The notes under the pieces: generated by a model
Told to the model about the DNA's origin: nothing
The model's input: the letters and a program-made list of their open reading frames with translations, nothing else
Database searches by the model: none
Shown: positions 1 to 5,816 of the stretch, piece by piece
How positions within the stretch are numbered: the first letter of the stretch is position 1
Layout of the letters: each line of letters begins with the position of its first letter
Made by a program: the position numbers and the translations under genes
Source: Desulfohalobiaceae bacterium
GTDB lineage: Bacteria; Desulfobacterota; Desulfovibrionia; Desulfovibrionales; Desulfothermaceae
Assembly: GCA_021737525.1 (NCBI GenBank)
Contig: JAIPDU010000021.1
Span: 1-13,647, forward strand
DNA: 13,647 nt
Direction: 5' to 3'

Positions 1-372
1 CAAGGTAATGGTCCTGGCAAGCTGGAAGATGTGAATGTCAAAGATGATGGTACTGTGCAGGCTGTTTATTCCAATGGCGAAACCGAGGATGAATATCAGC
101 TGCGTTTAGCTCAGTTTGCCAATGAGGGTGCTCTGCAACGCGAGGGGAACAACCTCTACTCAGCACCGGATGCTGCCGGAAAAACGGAAGGCTGGCCTGG
201 ATCCGGCTCCTCCGTGGGCACCATCCGCTCCAATTCCCTGGAGCAGTCCAATGTGGACATCGCCAAGCAGTTCACGGACATGATCACCACCCAGAGGGCC
301 TATCAGGCCAACTCCAGGGTGATCTCCACCACCAAGGACATGCTCCAGGAAGTGATCAATTTGACACGGTAA
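1..372 (+). CDS. flgE: Flagellar hook protein FlgE, C-terminal part (5' end outside window)
   Basis: The reading frame is open from the first base and ends at TAA 370-372, giving the last 123 residues of a larger protein; the N-terminus lies upstream of the window. FlgE polymerises on the cell surface into the hook, the universal joint between rod and filament. The C-terminal 45 or so residues carry the hook/rod axial-family signature: SLEQSNVDIAKQF, then a TTQRAYQANSRVI-like heptad segment, ending in LQEVINLTR. This is the D0 coiled-coil helix that packs in the hook core. FlgE is preferred over FlgG or FlgF because the upstream part (GxxxxVYSNGETxxxYQLRLAQFANEGAL) reads like the hook D1 region, and because flgF begins elsewhere in the window. 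A strong intrinsic terminator follows, so this gene ends an upstream transcription unit. No oddity is visible in the part present. Confidence 0.93.
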   Translation, partial: QGNGPGKLEDVNVKDDGTVQAVYSNGETEDEYQLRLAQFANEGALQREGNNLYSAPDAAGKTEGWPGSGSSVGTIRSNSLEQSNVDIAKQFTDMITTQRAYQANSRVISTTKDMLQEVINLTR

Positions 373-415
373 TCCGGCCCTAGGGATGACACGGGGTCAA
401 AATCGTGACCATTTG

Positions 416-446
416 GGCCGGTCCAAGTTTCTGGATCGGCCTTTTT
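416..446 (+). terminator. Intrinsic terminator after flgE
   Basis: A 10-bp stem (GGCCGGTCCA at 416-425 with TGGATCGGCC at 432-441, one G-U pair) closes a 6-base loop and is followed at once by five T residues at 442-446. It lies 44 bases after the flgE stop codon. A smaller dyad, GGTCA at 395-399 with TGACC at 406-410, sits just upstream. The structure should separate the hook operon from the motA promoter that follows. Confidence 0.92.
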
Positions 447-507
447 CGTCCCTGAAGCCCCTCGGGGTGTCGGAGCCGGAGCTCAAAGGGATCCGGTCTC
501 TTTCACC

Positions 508-523
508 TGGCATGTTCCTTGCT
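508..523 (+). promoter_or_regulatory. Sigma-54 (-24/-12) promoter upstream of motA
   Basis: TGGCATGTTCCTTGCT matches the RpoN consensus TGGCAYR-N4-TTGCW at every specified position. GG at 509-510 and GC at 521-522 are separated by exactly 10 bases. The expected transcription start is near 533-535, giving a leader of about 27 bases before the motA ATG at 561. It lies downstream of the flgE terminator and so starts a new unit. Sigma-54 promoters need an AAA+ enhancer-binding activator; I could not identify its binding site. Confidence 0.85.
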
Positions 524-560
524 TTTGGGGTGCAGGACAACAGACCGAACAGGACGGGCT

Positions 561-1328
561 ATGGATTTCGCGACATTCATCGGTTTAGCCGGCGCCTTCG
601 GATTGATGGTTCTGGCCATCGTGACCGGGGGAAGCTTTATCATCTTCCTGGATCCCCAGGCCCTGATGGTGGTTGCGGGAGGGACGTTCGGGGCCTGCAT
701 GGTCCAGTATCCCTTCAAGGACGTGGCCAGCGCCCTGTCCGTGGGCAAGAACGCCTTTTTCTACAAGGAGACGCCACCGAACAAGATCATCGAGCGCTTG
801 ATCCGCTTCGCCAACGTGGCCCGCAAGGAAGGGCTTTTGTCCCTGGAGAACAGCATCAGCGAGGTCAAGGACGACGCCTTCTTCGCCAAGGGGCTGCAAA
901 TGGCCGCGGACGGGCAGGACCCGGATACCATGCGGGATATGCTGGACAAGGAAGTGGATCACATCGAGGAGCGCCACGAGCGGGGCGCGGACATCTTTAC
1001 CGCCCTGGGGGGATACGCCCCGGCCATGGGCATGGTGGGCACCCTGATCGGACTGGTCCAGATGCTGCGCAACCTGGATGACCCCTCGGCCATCGGACCG
1101 GCCATGGCCATGGCCCTGTTGACCACGCTCTACGGAACGGTCATGGGCAATATCATTTTCCATCCCATGGCGGGCAAGCTCAAGAACCGGTCCCAGTCGG
1201 AGATCCTGAAGAAGACCCTGATCATCGAGGGCATCCATTCCATTCTTGTGGGGGAGAATCCGCGGATCATGGAACAGAAGCTGCATGCCTATCTCTCTCC
1301 CAAGCAGCGCACGAGCAATTTCCGCTGA
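561..1328 (+). CDS. motA: Flagellar stator protein MotA (PomA-like)
   Basis: MotA is the inner-membrane stator subunit that, with MotB, forms an ion channel and pushes on FliG to generate torque. The start is ATG 561, with AGGA six bases upstream, giving 255 residues, the usual size for the PomA-type branch. A longer TTG frame from 519 is rejected because it begins inside the sigma-54 -12 box. The order is typical: two N-terminal membrane helices (about 4-25 and 33-48), a cytoplasmic loop with an acidic and basic torque-generating region (about 60-145, including IRFANVARKEGLLSLE), then two helices (about 152-172 and 178-202). The motif YAPAMGMVGTLIGL and the segment GPAMAMALLTTLYG carry the conserved prolines and threonines T161, T188 and T189, which match residues linked to sodium use in Vibrio PomA. 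It is first in its operon, 108 bases ahead of motB. Confidence 0.96.
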   Translation: MDFATFIGLAGAFGLMVLAIVTGGSFIIFLDPQALMVVAGGTFGACMVQYPFKDVASALSVGKNAFFYKETPPNKIIERLIRFANVARKEGLLSLENSISEVKDDAFFAKGLQMAADGQDPDTMRDMLDKEVDHIEERHERGADIFTALGGYAPAMGMVGTLIGLVQMLRNLDDPSAIGPAMAMALLTTLYGTVMGNIIFHPMAGKLKNRSQSEILKKTLIIEGIHSILVGENPRIMEQKLHAYLSPKQRTSNFR

Positions 1329-1330
1329 GC

Positions 1331-1372
1331 GGGCTCGTTGTCACCTGTGACCGAGCCGGCCAGGACGAGCCC
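1331..1372 (+). promoter_or_regulatory. Stem-loop(s) in the motA-motB gap
   Basis: GGCTCG at 1332-1337 pairs with CGAGCC at 1352-1357, and GTCA at 1340-1343 pairs with TGAC at 1348-1351, giving a two-part hairpin with a CCTG loop and a two-base bulge. A second copy of the 3' arm, CGAGCCC at 1366-1372, can instead pair with GGGCTCG at 1331-1337 over 7 bp. No T-run follows, so it is not a standard terminator. It could affect mRNA processing or the relative output of motA and motB; that role is inference. Confidence 0.5.
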
Positions 1373-1436
1373 AATCTGATCCGGAGGCCCTGAGCCGCCA
1401 GGCAGTTTCTGACTTTCCCGGAGGCCGCAAGCAGTT

Positions 1437-2186
1437 ATGGCCAGGAAGAACAAGAAGAAAATGGACGGAGGAGGCGGAGTCGGGGCCTGGATGATGACCT
1501 ACAGTGATATGGTCACCCTGCTCCTGACCTTTTTCGTTCTGCTCATTTCCATGTCCACAATCGACGAGATCAAGTTCGACAAGGCGGCCGGATCGCTGCG
1601 AGGGGCCTTCGGGGTCTTTCAGCAGGTGGGGGACGACCAGGTCCAGTCCTCGCAGACCACGACCATTGCCCCGGTGAAGAACGAGGCGGTGCAGAGGGTC
1701 TACAAACGGATCCGGGATCAGCTGCAGCGGCTGGAGCTGAACCGGGACATCGAGCTGGTCAAGGACCGGGGCGCGGTTGTGCTCCGGGTCAAGGAGTCCA
1801 TCCTCTTCGGCTCCGGGGAGACCGCCCTGGATCCGAAAGCCCACGGCGTATTGAAGGAGGTGGCGGATCTGGTCCGGCCCTGGCCCATGGATCTTCGCAT
1901 CGAGGGACACACGGACGACGTGCCGGTGCTGGGAAGCGGAATGGGCAATTGGGAGCTGTCCGCCCAACGCGCCCTGTCCGTGCTCCGGTTCATGGCGGAG
2001 AGAGAGCTGCTTCCCCTGGATCGTCTCTCCGCGGTGGGGTACGGGGCCGAGCACCCGGTCGTGCCCAACGACACCCCTGAGCACCGGGCCATGAACAGGC
2101 GGGTGGATTTTGTGCTGGAAAGCGTCGGTGGCTATGAGGAAGAGCTTCCCCATCTCATCGATACCAGGTATCAATTGCCCTTTTAA
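1437..2186 (+). CDS. motB: Flagellar stator protein MotB (peptidoglycan-anchored)
   Basis: MotB pairs with MotA to form the stator and fixes it to the cell wall. The 249-residue product has the family order: a short basic cytoplasmic tail (residues 1-16), one membrane helix (about 17-40) holding the ion-binding aspartate D24 in the TYSDMVTLLLTFF motif, a periplasmic plug and linker region (about 41-115), and an OmpA-like peptidoglycan-binding domain (about 118-228). In that domain EGHTDD (156-161), NWELSAQRA (171-179) and NRRVDF (220-225) are intact. Asp at position 24 is the essential ion carrier. The start is ATG 1437; GGAGG at 1420-1424 is 12 bases away, slightly long. It lies downstream of motA and 17 bases before fliL, so the stator is likely co-transcribed with the switch and export genes. 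Confidence 0.96.
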   Translation: MARKNKKKMDGGGGVGAWMMTYSDMVTLLLTFFVLLISMSTIDEIKFDKAAGSLRGAFGVFQQVGDDQVQSSQTTTIAPVKNEAVQRVYKRIRDQLQRLELNRDIELVKDRGAVVLRVKESILFGSGETALDPKAHGVLKEVADLVRPWPMDLRIEGHTDDVPVLGSGMGNWELSAQRALSVLRFMAERELLPLDRLSAVGYGAEHPVVPNDTPEHRAMNRRVDFVLESVGGYEEELPHLIDTRYQLPF

Positions 2187-2203
2187 TCGCAGGGAGAAAG
2201 GCC

Positions 2204-2716
2204 ATGGCGGCAAGCAGTGACATGGAGCGGAAGGGATTCTTGAGCGGCAAGAAAGGCAAGTTCCTGCTCCTGCCCATTCTGATTTTATTCCTTCTCGCAG
2301 TGGGATTGACCACCTATTTCCTGCTCTATCAGGGGGCCTGGGCCGGACTGACCGGCAGCGAGCAGGGGGGAAAGGAAGGGAATGCGAGCCGGAAAGCTTC
2401 TGAAAACTCAGGCCTTGGTCCCACGATCGAGCTGGATAATTTCGTGGTCAACATCACCGACGGAGAAAGGACCCGCTACCTGAAGACGGGCATTACCCTG
2501 GAGGCCATGGATAAGAAGACCAAAAAGGAGATCGAGCAGCGAAAGCCCCAGATCCGCGACGCCATCCTCTTCTTGAGCAGCAACAAGAACTTCCGGGAGC
2601 TCCGGGATCTGCAGGGGAAGAAACAGCTGCAGGCGGATCTCCAGCACAAGATCAATTCCATCCTGCAAAAGGGCAAGGTCAAACGGATCTTTTTTACCGA
2701 GTTCGTGGTCCAATAG
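2204..2716 (+). CDS. fliL: Flagellar basal-body-associated protein FliL
   Basis: FliL is a single-pass inner-membrane protein that surrounds or supports the stator and influences torque and swarming in several bacteria. The 170-residue product has a basic N-terminus (KGFLSGKKGKF), one membrane helix at about 20-42, a low-complexity periplasmic linker rich in Gly, Ser and Lys (about 49-71), and the conserved C-terminal domain: a beta strand around ELDNFVVNI (76-84), a second with RYLKTGITLE (91-100), then helices with IRDAILFLSS (117-126), ending KRIFFTEFVVQ. This end is typical of FliL. AGGGAG at 2191-2196 stands seven bases before ATG 2204, supporting this start over the internal Met at residue 7. 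Its place between motB and fliM is the common arrangement outside the enterics. Confidence 0.94.
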   Translation: MAASSDMERKGFLSGKKGKFLLLPILILFLLAVGLTTYFLLYQGAWAGLTGSEQGGKEGNASRKASENSGLGPTIELDNFVVNITDGERTRYLKTGITLEAMDKKTKKEIEQRKPQIRDAILFLSSNKNFRELRDLQGKKQLQADLQHKINSILQKGKVKRIFFTEFVVQ

Positions 2717-2728
2717 AGAGGGTTGGCT

Positions 2729-3745
2729 GTGGAAAAATATCTGACTCAGGAGGAGATCAACGATCTCCTGGACGCCATTCGCAGCGGGGAGATCGACCTG
2801 GATTCCGAGGGCGCGGGTGATGCCGCATCGGACCGGGGAGTGGAGAAGCTGGATCTGTTCCGGGGGCAGGGGGCCGGTGGTCGCGGCCGTATCGCCAACT
2901 TCGACATCATCCTGGATGCCTTTGCCAGGCATTGCGGCATATCCCAGGCCAATCGACTCAAGCAGACCGTGTCCGTGAAGCGGGTGGCAATTGAGACGGA
3001 AGTCTTCGAGAACTTTGTCCGGAATCTACAGGAGCACGGCGTGATCGCCATACTGCGCTTCGAGCCACTGGAAAGCGGCGGGCTGCTGATCCTGGACTCC
3101 ACGCTCGCCTTCGGGCTGATCGAGATCATGCTGGGAGCGACCACGGAGGACAATCTCCATATCCCGGACCGGGAGATGAGCATCATCGAGATGAATATCC
3201 TCAAGGACGTGATCAACGATATATGCACGGACTGGGAAAAGGCATTCGAGCCCCTGGAGGAGATGCAGTGCTCCCTGGTCCAGGTGGAGACCAATCCGCG
3301 GATGGTCAATATCGTGACCCCGGACACCGAGGTCCTCATCTCCCGTTTTTCCGTGAACGCGGGCAATCTGTTCGGCCAGATGAGCATGGTCATGCCCTAC
3401 TTCGCCCTGGAGCCGTACAAGGAGCAGCTCAAGAATCGCATGCTCAATATCGCTTCCCTGGTGGGAAGCCGAACCTGGGCCAGCGAGCTGAAAAGCGAGC
3501 TGGTGCAGGTGAGAACGCAAATAACCGCCCAGTTCGCGGAGCTTTCCATGTCGCTGCGCCAGATCCTGAATCTCCAGGAGGAGGACATCCTGAGCCTGGA
3601 TCGGGACATGGACGATCCCGTGGAGGTCCTTGTGGGCGACAAAGCCAAATTCCAGGGCGTGGCGGGAAGCAAGAAAGGAAAAAAGGCGATCCGGATAACA
3701 GGGGTCAAAAATGTCTTGGGAGGGGAATATGGCATCGAAGGATAG
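2729..3745 (+). CDS. fliM: Flagellar motor switch protein FliM
   Basis: FliM is the C-ring subunit that binds CheY-P and links FliG to FliN, setting the rotation direction. The N-terminal peptide LTQEEINDLLDAI (residues 5-17) is the CheY-P docking segment. The middle CheC-like domain covers about 48-235 and the C-terminal SpoA domain about 250-325. The length of 338 residues is normal. Start choice: an in-frame TTG at 2723 has only one base between it and the GAGAGGG ribosome site (2716-2722), whereas GTG at 2729 has six, so GTG 2729 is preferred; the two differ by only two residues. fliL ends 12 bases upstream, and the fliM 3' end overlaps fliN by 17 bases. Both neighbours act at the motor and should share the transcript. 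Confidence 0.95.
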   Translation: MEKYLTQEEINDLLDAIRSGEIDLDSEGAGDAASDRGVEKLDLFRGQGAGGRGRIANFDIILDAFARHCGISQANRLKQTVSVKRVAIETEVFENFVRNLQEHGVIAILRFEPLESGGLLILDSTLAFGLIEIMLGATTEDNLHIPDREMSIIEMNILKDVINDICTDWEKAFEPLEEMQCSLVQVETNPRMVNIVTPDTEVLISRFSVNAGNLFGQMSMVMPYFALEPYKEQLKNRMLNIASLVGSRTWASELKSELVQVRTQITAQFAELSMSLRQILNLQEEDILSLDRDMDDPVEVLVGDKAKFQGVAGSKKGKKAIRITGVKNVLGGEYGIEG

Positions 3746-4061
3746 CAGCAGCGAAGAGCAGGAGCCCCAGGGGAACGAAGGCGGAACGGAAAACAGGGAG
3801 CTCAGGGAGCTGGGCTTCCTGCTGGATGTCCCCCTGCAGGTGTCCGTGGAGCTGGGCCGCAGCAGGGTTCTGATCAAGGATCTGTTGCAGATGCGGGAAG
3901 GCTCGGTTGTCGAGCTGGACAAGCTGGCGGGCGAGCCCCTGGAGGTGTACGTCAATTCCCACTTGATCGCCCGCGGCGAGGCGGTTGTGGTGGATGACAA
4001 GATAGGGCTCCGCTTGACCGATGTGGTCAGCCCCTCGGAGCGGCTGGAGAAACTGAAATGA
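3729..4061 (+). CDS. fliN: Flagellar motor switch protein FliN
   Basis: FliN forms the base of the C-ring with FliM and helps dock export substrates carried by FliH. The chosen start, ATG 3729, gives 110 residues and has GGAGG (3719-3723) five bases upstream. An in-frame ATG at 3711 would add MSWEGN, extend the fliM overlap to 35 bases and lacks a comparable ribosome site. Residues 1-25 are an acidic, Gly/Gln/Ser-rich tail. The SpoA (surface-antigen presentation) domain covers about 28-104, with LLDVPLQVSVELGRS, the VELDKLAGEPLEVYVN core and RGEAVVVDDKIGLRLTDVV, all classic FliN features. The stop codon TGA overlaps the fliO start in an ATGA junction, pointing to translational coupling. Confidence 0.96.
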   Translation: MASKDSSSEEQEPQGNEGGTENRELRELGFLLDVPLQVSVELGRSRVLIKDLLQMREGSVVELDKLAGEPLEVYVNSHLIARGEAVVVDDKIGLRLTDVVSPSERLEKLK

Positions 4062-4429
4062 AGATCCGTCTTTCCCTGTTCTTCGCCTTGATCCCCACCG
4101 CCGCCATGGCCGCCCCGTACGAGGCTCCGGGTCTCTTTCCGGCCCTGCTGAAAATGGTGGCTGGGCTGGCCCTTGTGCTGGGTATCCTGCTCGTCCTGTA
4201 TGCGCTGAGCCGGAAGGGCCGCTTCTTCGGCTCCGGGAAAAGGGGCGAAATCCAGATCCGGGAGATCCGGCAACTGGGAGGCAAGAAGGCCATTTGCCTG
4301 GTCAGTGTCCGGGGAAGGGATATGCTCCTCGGACTGGGTCAGGATCGGATCGAGATGCTTTCCCATGTGCCGGGGGACGGGACAAGCAGCGGTTTCGAGG
4401 ATGAGCTCTCCCGGGAAAGGGAAAAATAG
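4058..4429 (+). CDS. fliO: Flagellar export assembly protein FliO
   Basis: FliO is a small membrane protein that helps FliP form its ring during export-gate assembly; it is poorly conserved and often identified by position. The 123-residue product has an N-terminal signal-like segment (residues 1-18, ending AAMA before APYEAPG), one membrane helix (about 27-50), and a cytoplasmic basic domain with the FliO-type core: IQIREIRQLGGKKAICLVSVRGRDMLLG (66-92 region), a pattern of beta strands including a KKAICLV strand and a DMLLGLG turn. The start overlaps the fliN stop (ATGA) with GGAG eight bases upstream. fliP follows after two bases. The identity rests on both the pattern and the FliN-FliO-FliP order. 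Confidence 0.88.
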   Translation: MKIRLSLFFALIPTAAMAAPYEAPGLFPALLKMVAGLALVLGILLVLYALSRKGRFFGSGKRGEIQIREIRQLGGKKAICLVSVRGRDMLLGLGQDRIEMLSHVPGDGTSSGFEDELSREREK

Positions 4430-4431
4430 CC

Positions 4432-5181
4432 ATGTCTCGTGGAAAGCTCGTTTTCATCCTTTTTCTGTTGTTTTGCCTGGGGGCTCCCCTGGTGGCTCAG
4501 GCCCAGGGGGAGCCCTCAGTGACCTTCAACATGGGGGAGAGCGGCGACCCGGAGCAGGTCTCCCTGGCCCTGAAGATCCTGTTCGCCCTGACCATCCTCA
4601 CTGTCGCCCCCACAATCCTGCTCATGACCACCTCCTTCGTCAGGGTGGTCATTGTCCTCTCCTTCGTGCGCCAGGCCATGGGAGTGCGCAACATGCCCCC
4701 CAACCAGGTGATCGTGGGACTGGCCCTGTTTCTGACCATCTTCATCATGTCTCCGGTGATGCAGACCGTGAACAGTCAGGCCCTGCAGCCCTATCTCCAG
4801 GAGGAGATCGGGGAGGAAAAGGCCCTTACCCAGGCAGTCGAGCCAGTGCGGGAGTTCATGTTCTCCCATGTCCGGGAGAAGGATCTCAGGCTCCTGGTCA
4901 ATATCGCGGACCAGGAACGGCCGGACAATCTCCAGGACGTGTCCACCATGACCCTGATCCCGGCCTTTATGATCTCCGAGCTGAAGATGGCCTTCCAGAT
5001 CGGGTTCATGATCTTCGTGCCCTTTCTGATCATCGACATGGTCACCGCCTCGGTGCTCATGACCATGGGCATGCTCATGCTGCCTCCGGTGATCATTTCC
5101 CTCCCCTTCAAGGTGCTCCTCTTCGTTCTTGTGGACGGATGGCACCTGATTGTCGGGTCCCTGGTGCAGAGTTTCCACTGA
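4432..5181 (+). CDS. fliP: Flagellar type III export gate protein FliP
   Basis: FliP makes the pentameric core ring of the flagellar export gate with FliQ and FliR. The 249-residue protein has a cleavable-looking signal peptide (about 1-24, ending AQA), as is usual for FliP, then helices at about 46-66 and 92-114, a periplasmic segment (about 115-175), and two C-terminal helices. Family signatures are present: TSFVRVVIVLSFVRQAMG (67-84), the IPAFMISELKMAFQIGF segment (176-192) and PFLIIDMVTASVLMTMGM (197-214). The start ATG 4432 lies two bases after the fliO stop, with AAAGGGA at 4416-4421 as the ribosome site. The gene looks full length. A 66-base repeat-bearing gap separates it from fliQ. 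Confidence 0.97.
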   Translation: MSRGKLVFILFLLFCLGAPLVAQAQGEPSVTFNMGESGDPEQVSLALKILFALTILTVAPTILLMTTSFVRVVIVLSFVRQAMGVRNMPPNQVIVGLALFLTIFIMSPVMQTVNSQALQPYLQEEIGEEKALTQAVEPVREFMFSHVREKDLRLLVNIADQERPDNLQDVSTMTLIPAFMISELKMAFQIGFMIFVPFLIIDMVTASVLMTMGMLMLPPVIISLPFKVLLFVLVDGWHLIVGSLVQSFH

Positions 5182-5192
5182 CGCGGATGAAC

Positions 5193-5227
5193 GTTCAACG
5201 TTCAACCATTATGTCTGAACCTTGAAC
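5193..5227 (+). repeat. GTTCAAC heptamer repeats forming an imperfect hairpin (fliP-fliQ gap)
   Basis: GTTCAAC occurs twice in a row (5193-5199, 5200-5206). The arm GTTCAACGTTCA (5193-5204) is complementary to TGAACCTTGAAC (5216-5227) at 11 of 12 positions, around an 11-base loop. There is no T-run, so it is not a standard terminator. The heptamer design resembles dispersed intergenic repeats of other genomes, but whether it recurs in this genome cannot be seen from one window. Confidence 0.6.
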
Positions 5228-5247
5228 CAAGAACACGGAGAGCGCCC

Positions 5248-5511
5248 ATGACTCCGGAAATGGTGGTGGATATATCCCGTGACGCGGTACAGACGATCCT
5301 CATGGTCTCGGCCCCCATGATGCTGGCAGGGCTGGTGGTGGGTCTCATCATCGGCATTTTCCAGGCCGCCACCCAGATCAACGAGCAGACCATGACCTTC
5401 GCCCCCAAGATCGTGGCGGTCATGGTGGCGCTCATCCTGGCCGCGCCGTGGATTATTAACCTCGTTGTGAGCTATACGGAGAATCTGTACCAATCCATCG
5501 CATCCTTTTGA
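5248..5511 (+). CDS. fliQ: Flagellar type III export gate protein FliQ
   Basis: FliQ is the small two-helix subunit that wraps around the FliP-FliR core of the export gate; four copies are present per gate. The 87-residue product is the normal size. It has membrane helices at about 14-38 and 53-75, joined by the conserved loop QINEQTMTFAPK (43-54). The start ATG 5248 has GGAGAG at 5237-5242. It follows fliP by 66 bases and is the last gene before the 305-base fliQ-fliR gap, so it may end the transcript that starts at the motA promoter. I did not find a clear terminator with a T-run directly after it. Confidence 0.97.
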   Translation: MTPEMVVDISRDAVQTILMVSAPMMLAGLVVGLIIGIFQAATQINEQTMTFAPKIVAVMVALILAAPWIINLVVSYTENLYQSIASF

Positions 5512-5603
5512 CCTCTCCCGTCCGGCACGTCTTCCGGCAATCAGGAGTCACTCCGCAGCGGTCCCGCCTTCCTTGCCGGGATCTTCTCCTTTCCAGCCTC
5601 ATT

Positions 5604-5619
5604 TGGACCGCATTTTGCA
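5604..5619 (+). promoter_or_regulatory. Probable sigma-54 promoter upstream of fliR
   Basis: TGGACCGCATTTTGCA matches the -24/-12 consensus at 10 of 12 specified positions. It keeps the GG (5605-5606) and GC (5617-5618) with the required 10-base spacing and a full TTGCA; only the CA after GG is reversed to AC. Expected transcription start is near 5630, leaving a leader of about 187 bases before fliR. Its -24 box overlaps the inverted-repeat arm GGACCGC. Weaker than the motA promoter but well placed. Confidence 0.65.
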
Positions 5620-5707
5620 TTTGTGGTGACTCCCTGCTCTGAGAGCAGTCACGGGGCACAGCAGCAAAACGGAATTTTCAAGGCATTCCCGCTTTGCGGC
5701 CACGGGG

Positions 5708-5760
5708 CCCGAGATACCGGGAGAGGTCCCTTGGCTCGGGTGAGGAACTCTCCATTTTTA
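5708..5760 (+). promoter_or_regulatory. Competing stem-loops in the fliR leader (attenuator-like)
   Basis: CCCGAG 5708-5713 can pair with CTCGGG 5735-5740, enclosing a small GGGA/TCCC hairpin (5719-5722 with 5727-5730). Alternatively GGAGAG 5720-5725 can pair with CTCTCC 5748-5753, which is followed by ATTTTTA (5754-5760). The two pairings interleave, so they exclude each other, and the second resembles a weak terminator with its T-run. This is the layout of an attenuator, but the second stem is only 6 bp with a 22-base loop; a regulatory role is inference. Confidence 0.3.
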
Positions 5761-5816
5761 TGCAATGAGCTTTGCACCCCGGGCTTGGAACAGCACCATC
5801 GAGGGGGAAGGAATCC

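Larger units (their letters stand above)
5512..5816 (+). other. Structured 305-base intergenic region between fliQ and fliR
   Basis: No convincing gene is present; short open frames here are out of frame with fliR and match no family I know. The stretch is rich in inverted repeats. CCGGCAA 5534-5540 pairs with TTGCCGG 5573-5579. GGAGTCAC 5544-5551 pairs with GTGACTCC 5626-5633, and nested inside it GCGGTCC 5558-5564 pairs with GGACCGC 5605-5611. A hairpin at 5626-5652 has the perfect core CTGCTC-TGA-GAGCAG. A further set lies at 5708-5760. It also carries a sigma-54 promoter candidate at 5604-5619. Elsewhere in this cluster genes overlap or lie within about 110 bases, so this is a seam between two modules. 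Confidence 0.7.

Noticed and set aside
519..560. Longer MotA starting at TTG 519
   Set aside because: It would start within the -12 promoter box, upstream of the expected transcript start; the added 14 residues do not look like MotA.
386..1081. A plus-strand open frame of 231 residues overlapping motA
   Set aside because: It begins before the flgE terminator, runs through the sigma-54 promoter, and gives Gly/Arg/Pro-rich sequence out of frame with a certain motA.
1331..1357. motA-motB hairpin as an intrinsic terminator
   Set aside because: There is no T-run after either 3' arm, and motB must be expressed with motA.
5193..5227. GTTCAAC units as a CRISPR array
   Set aside because: Repeats are only 7 bases, adjacent, with no spacers of regular length and no cas genes nearby.
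5523..5539. CGGCACG...CGGCA in the fliQ-fliR gap as a sigma-54 promoter
   Set aside because: The first GG and the GC are 11 rather than 10 bases apart and the TTGC element is absent; the site at 5604-5619 is much better.
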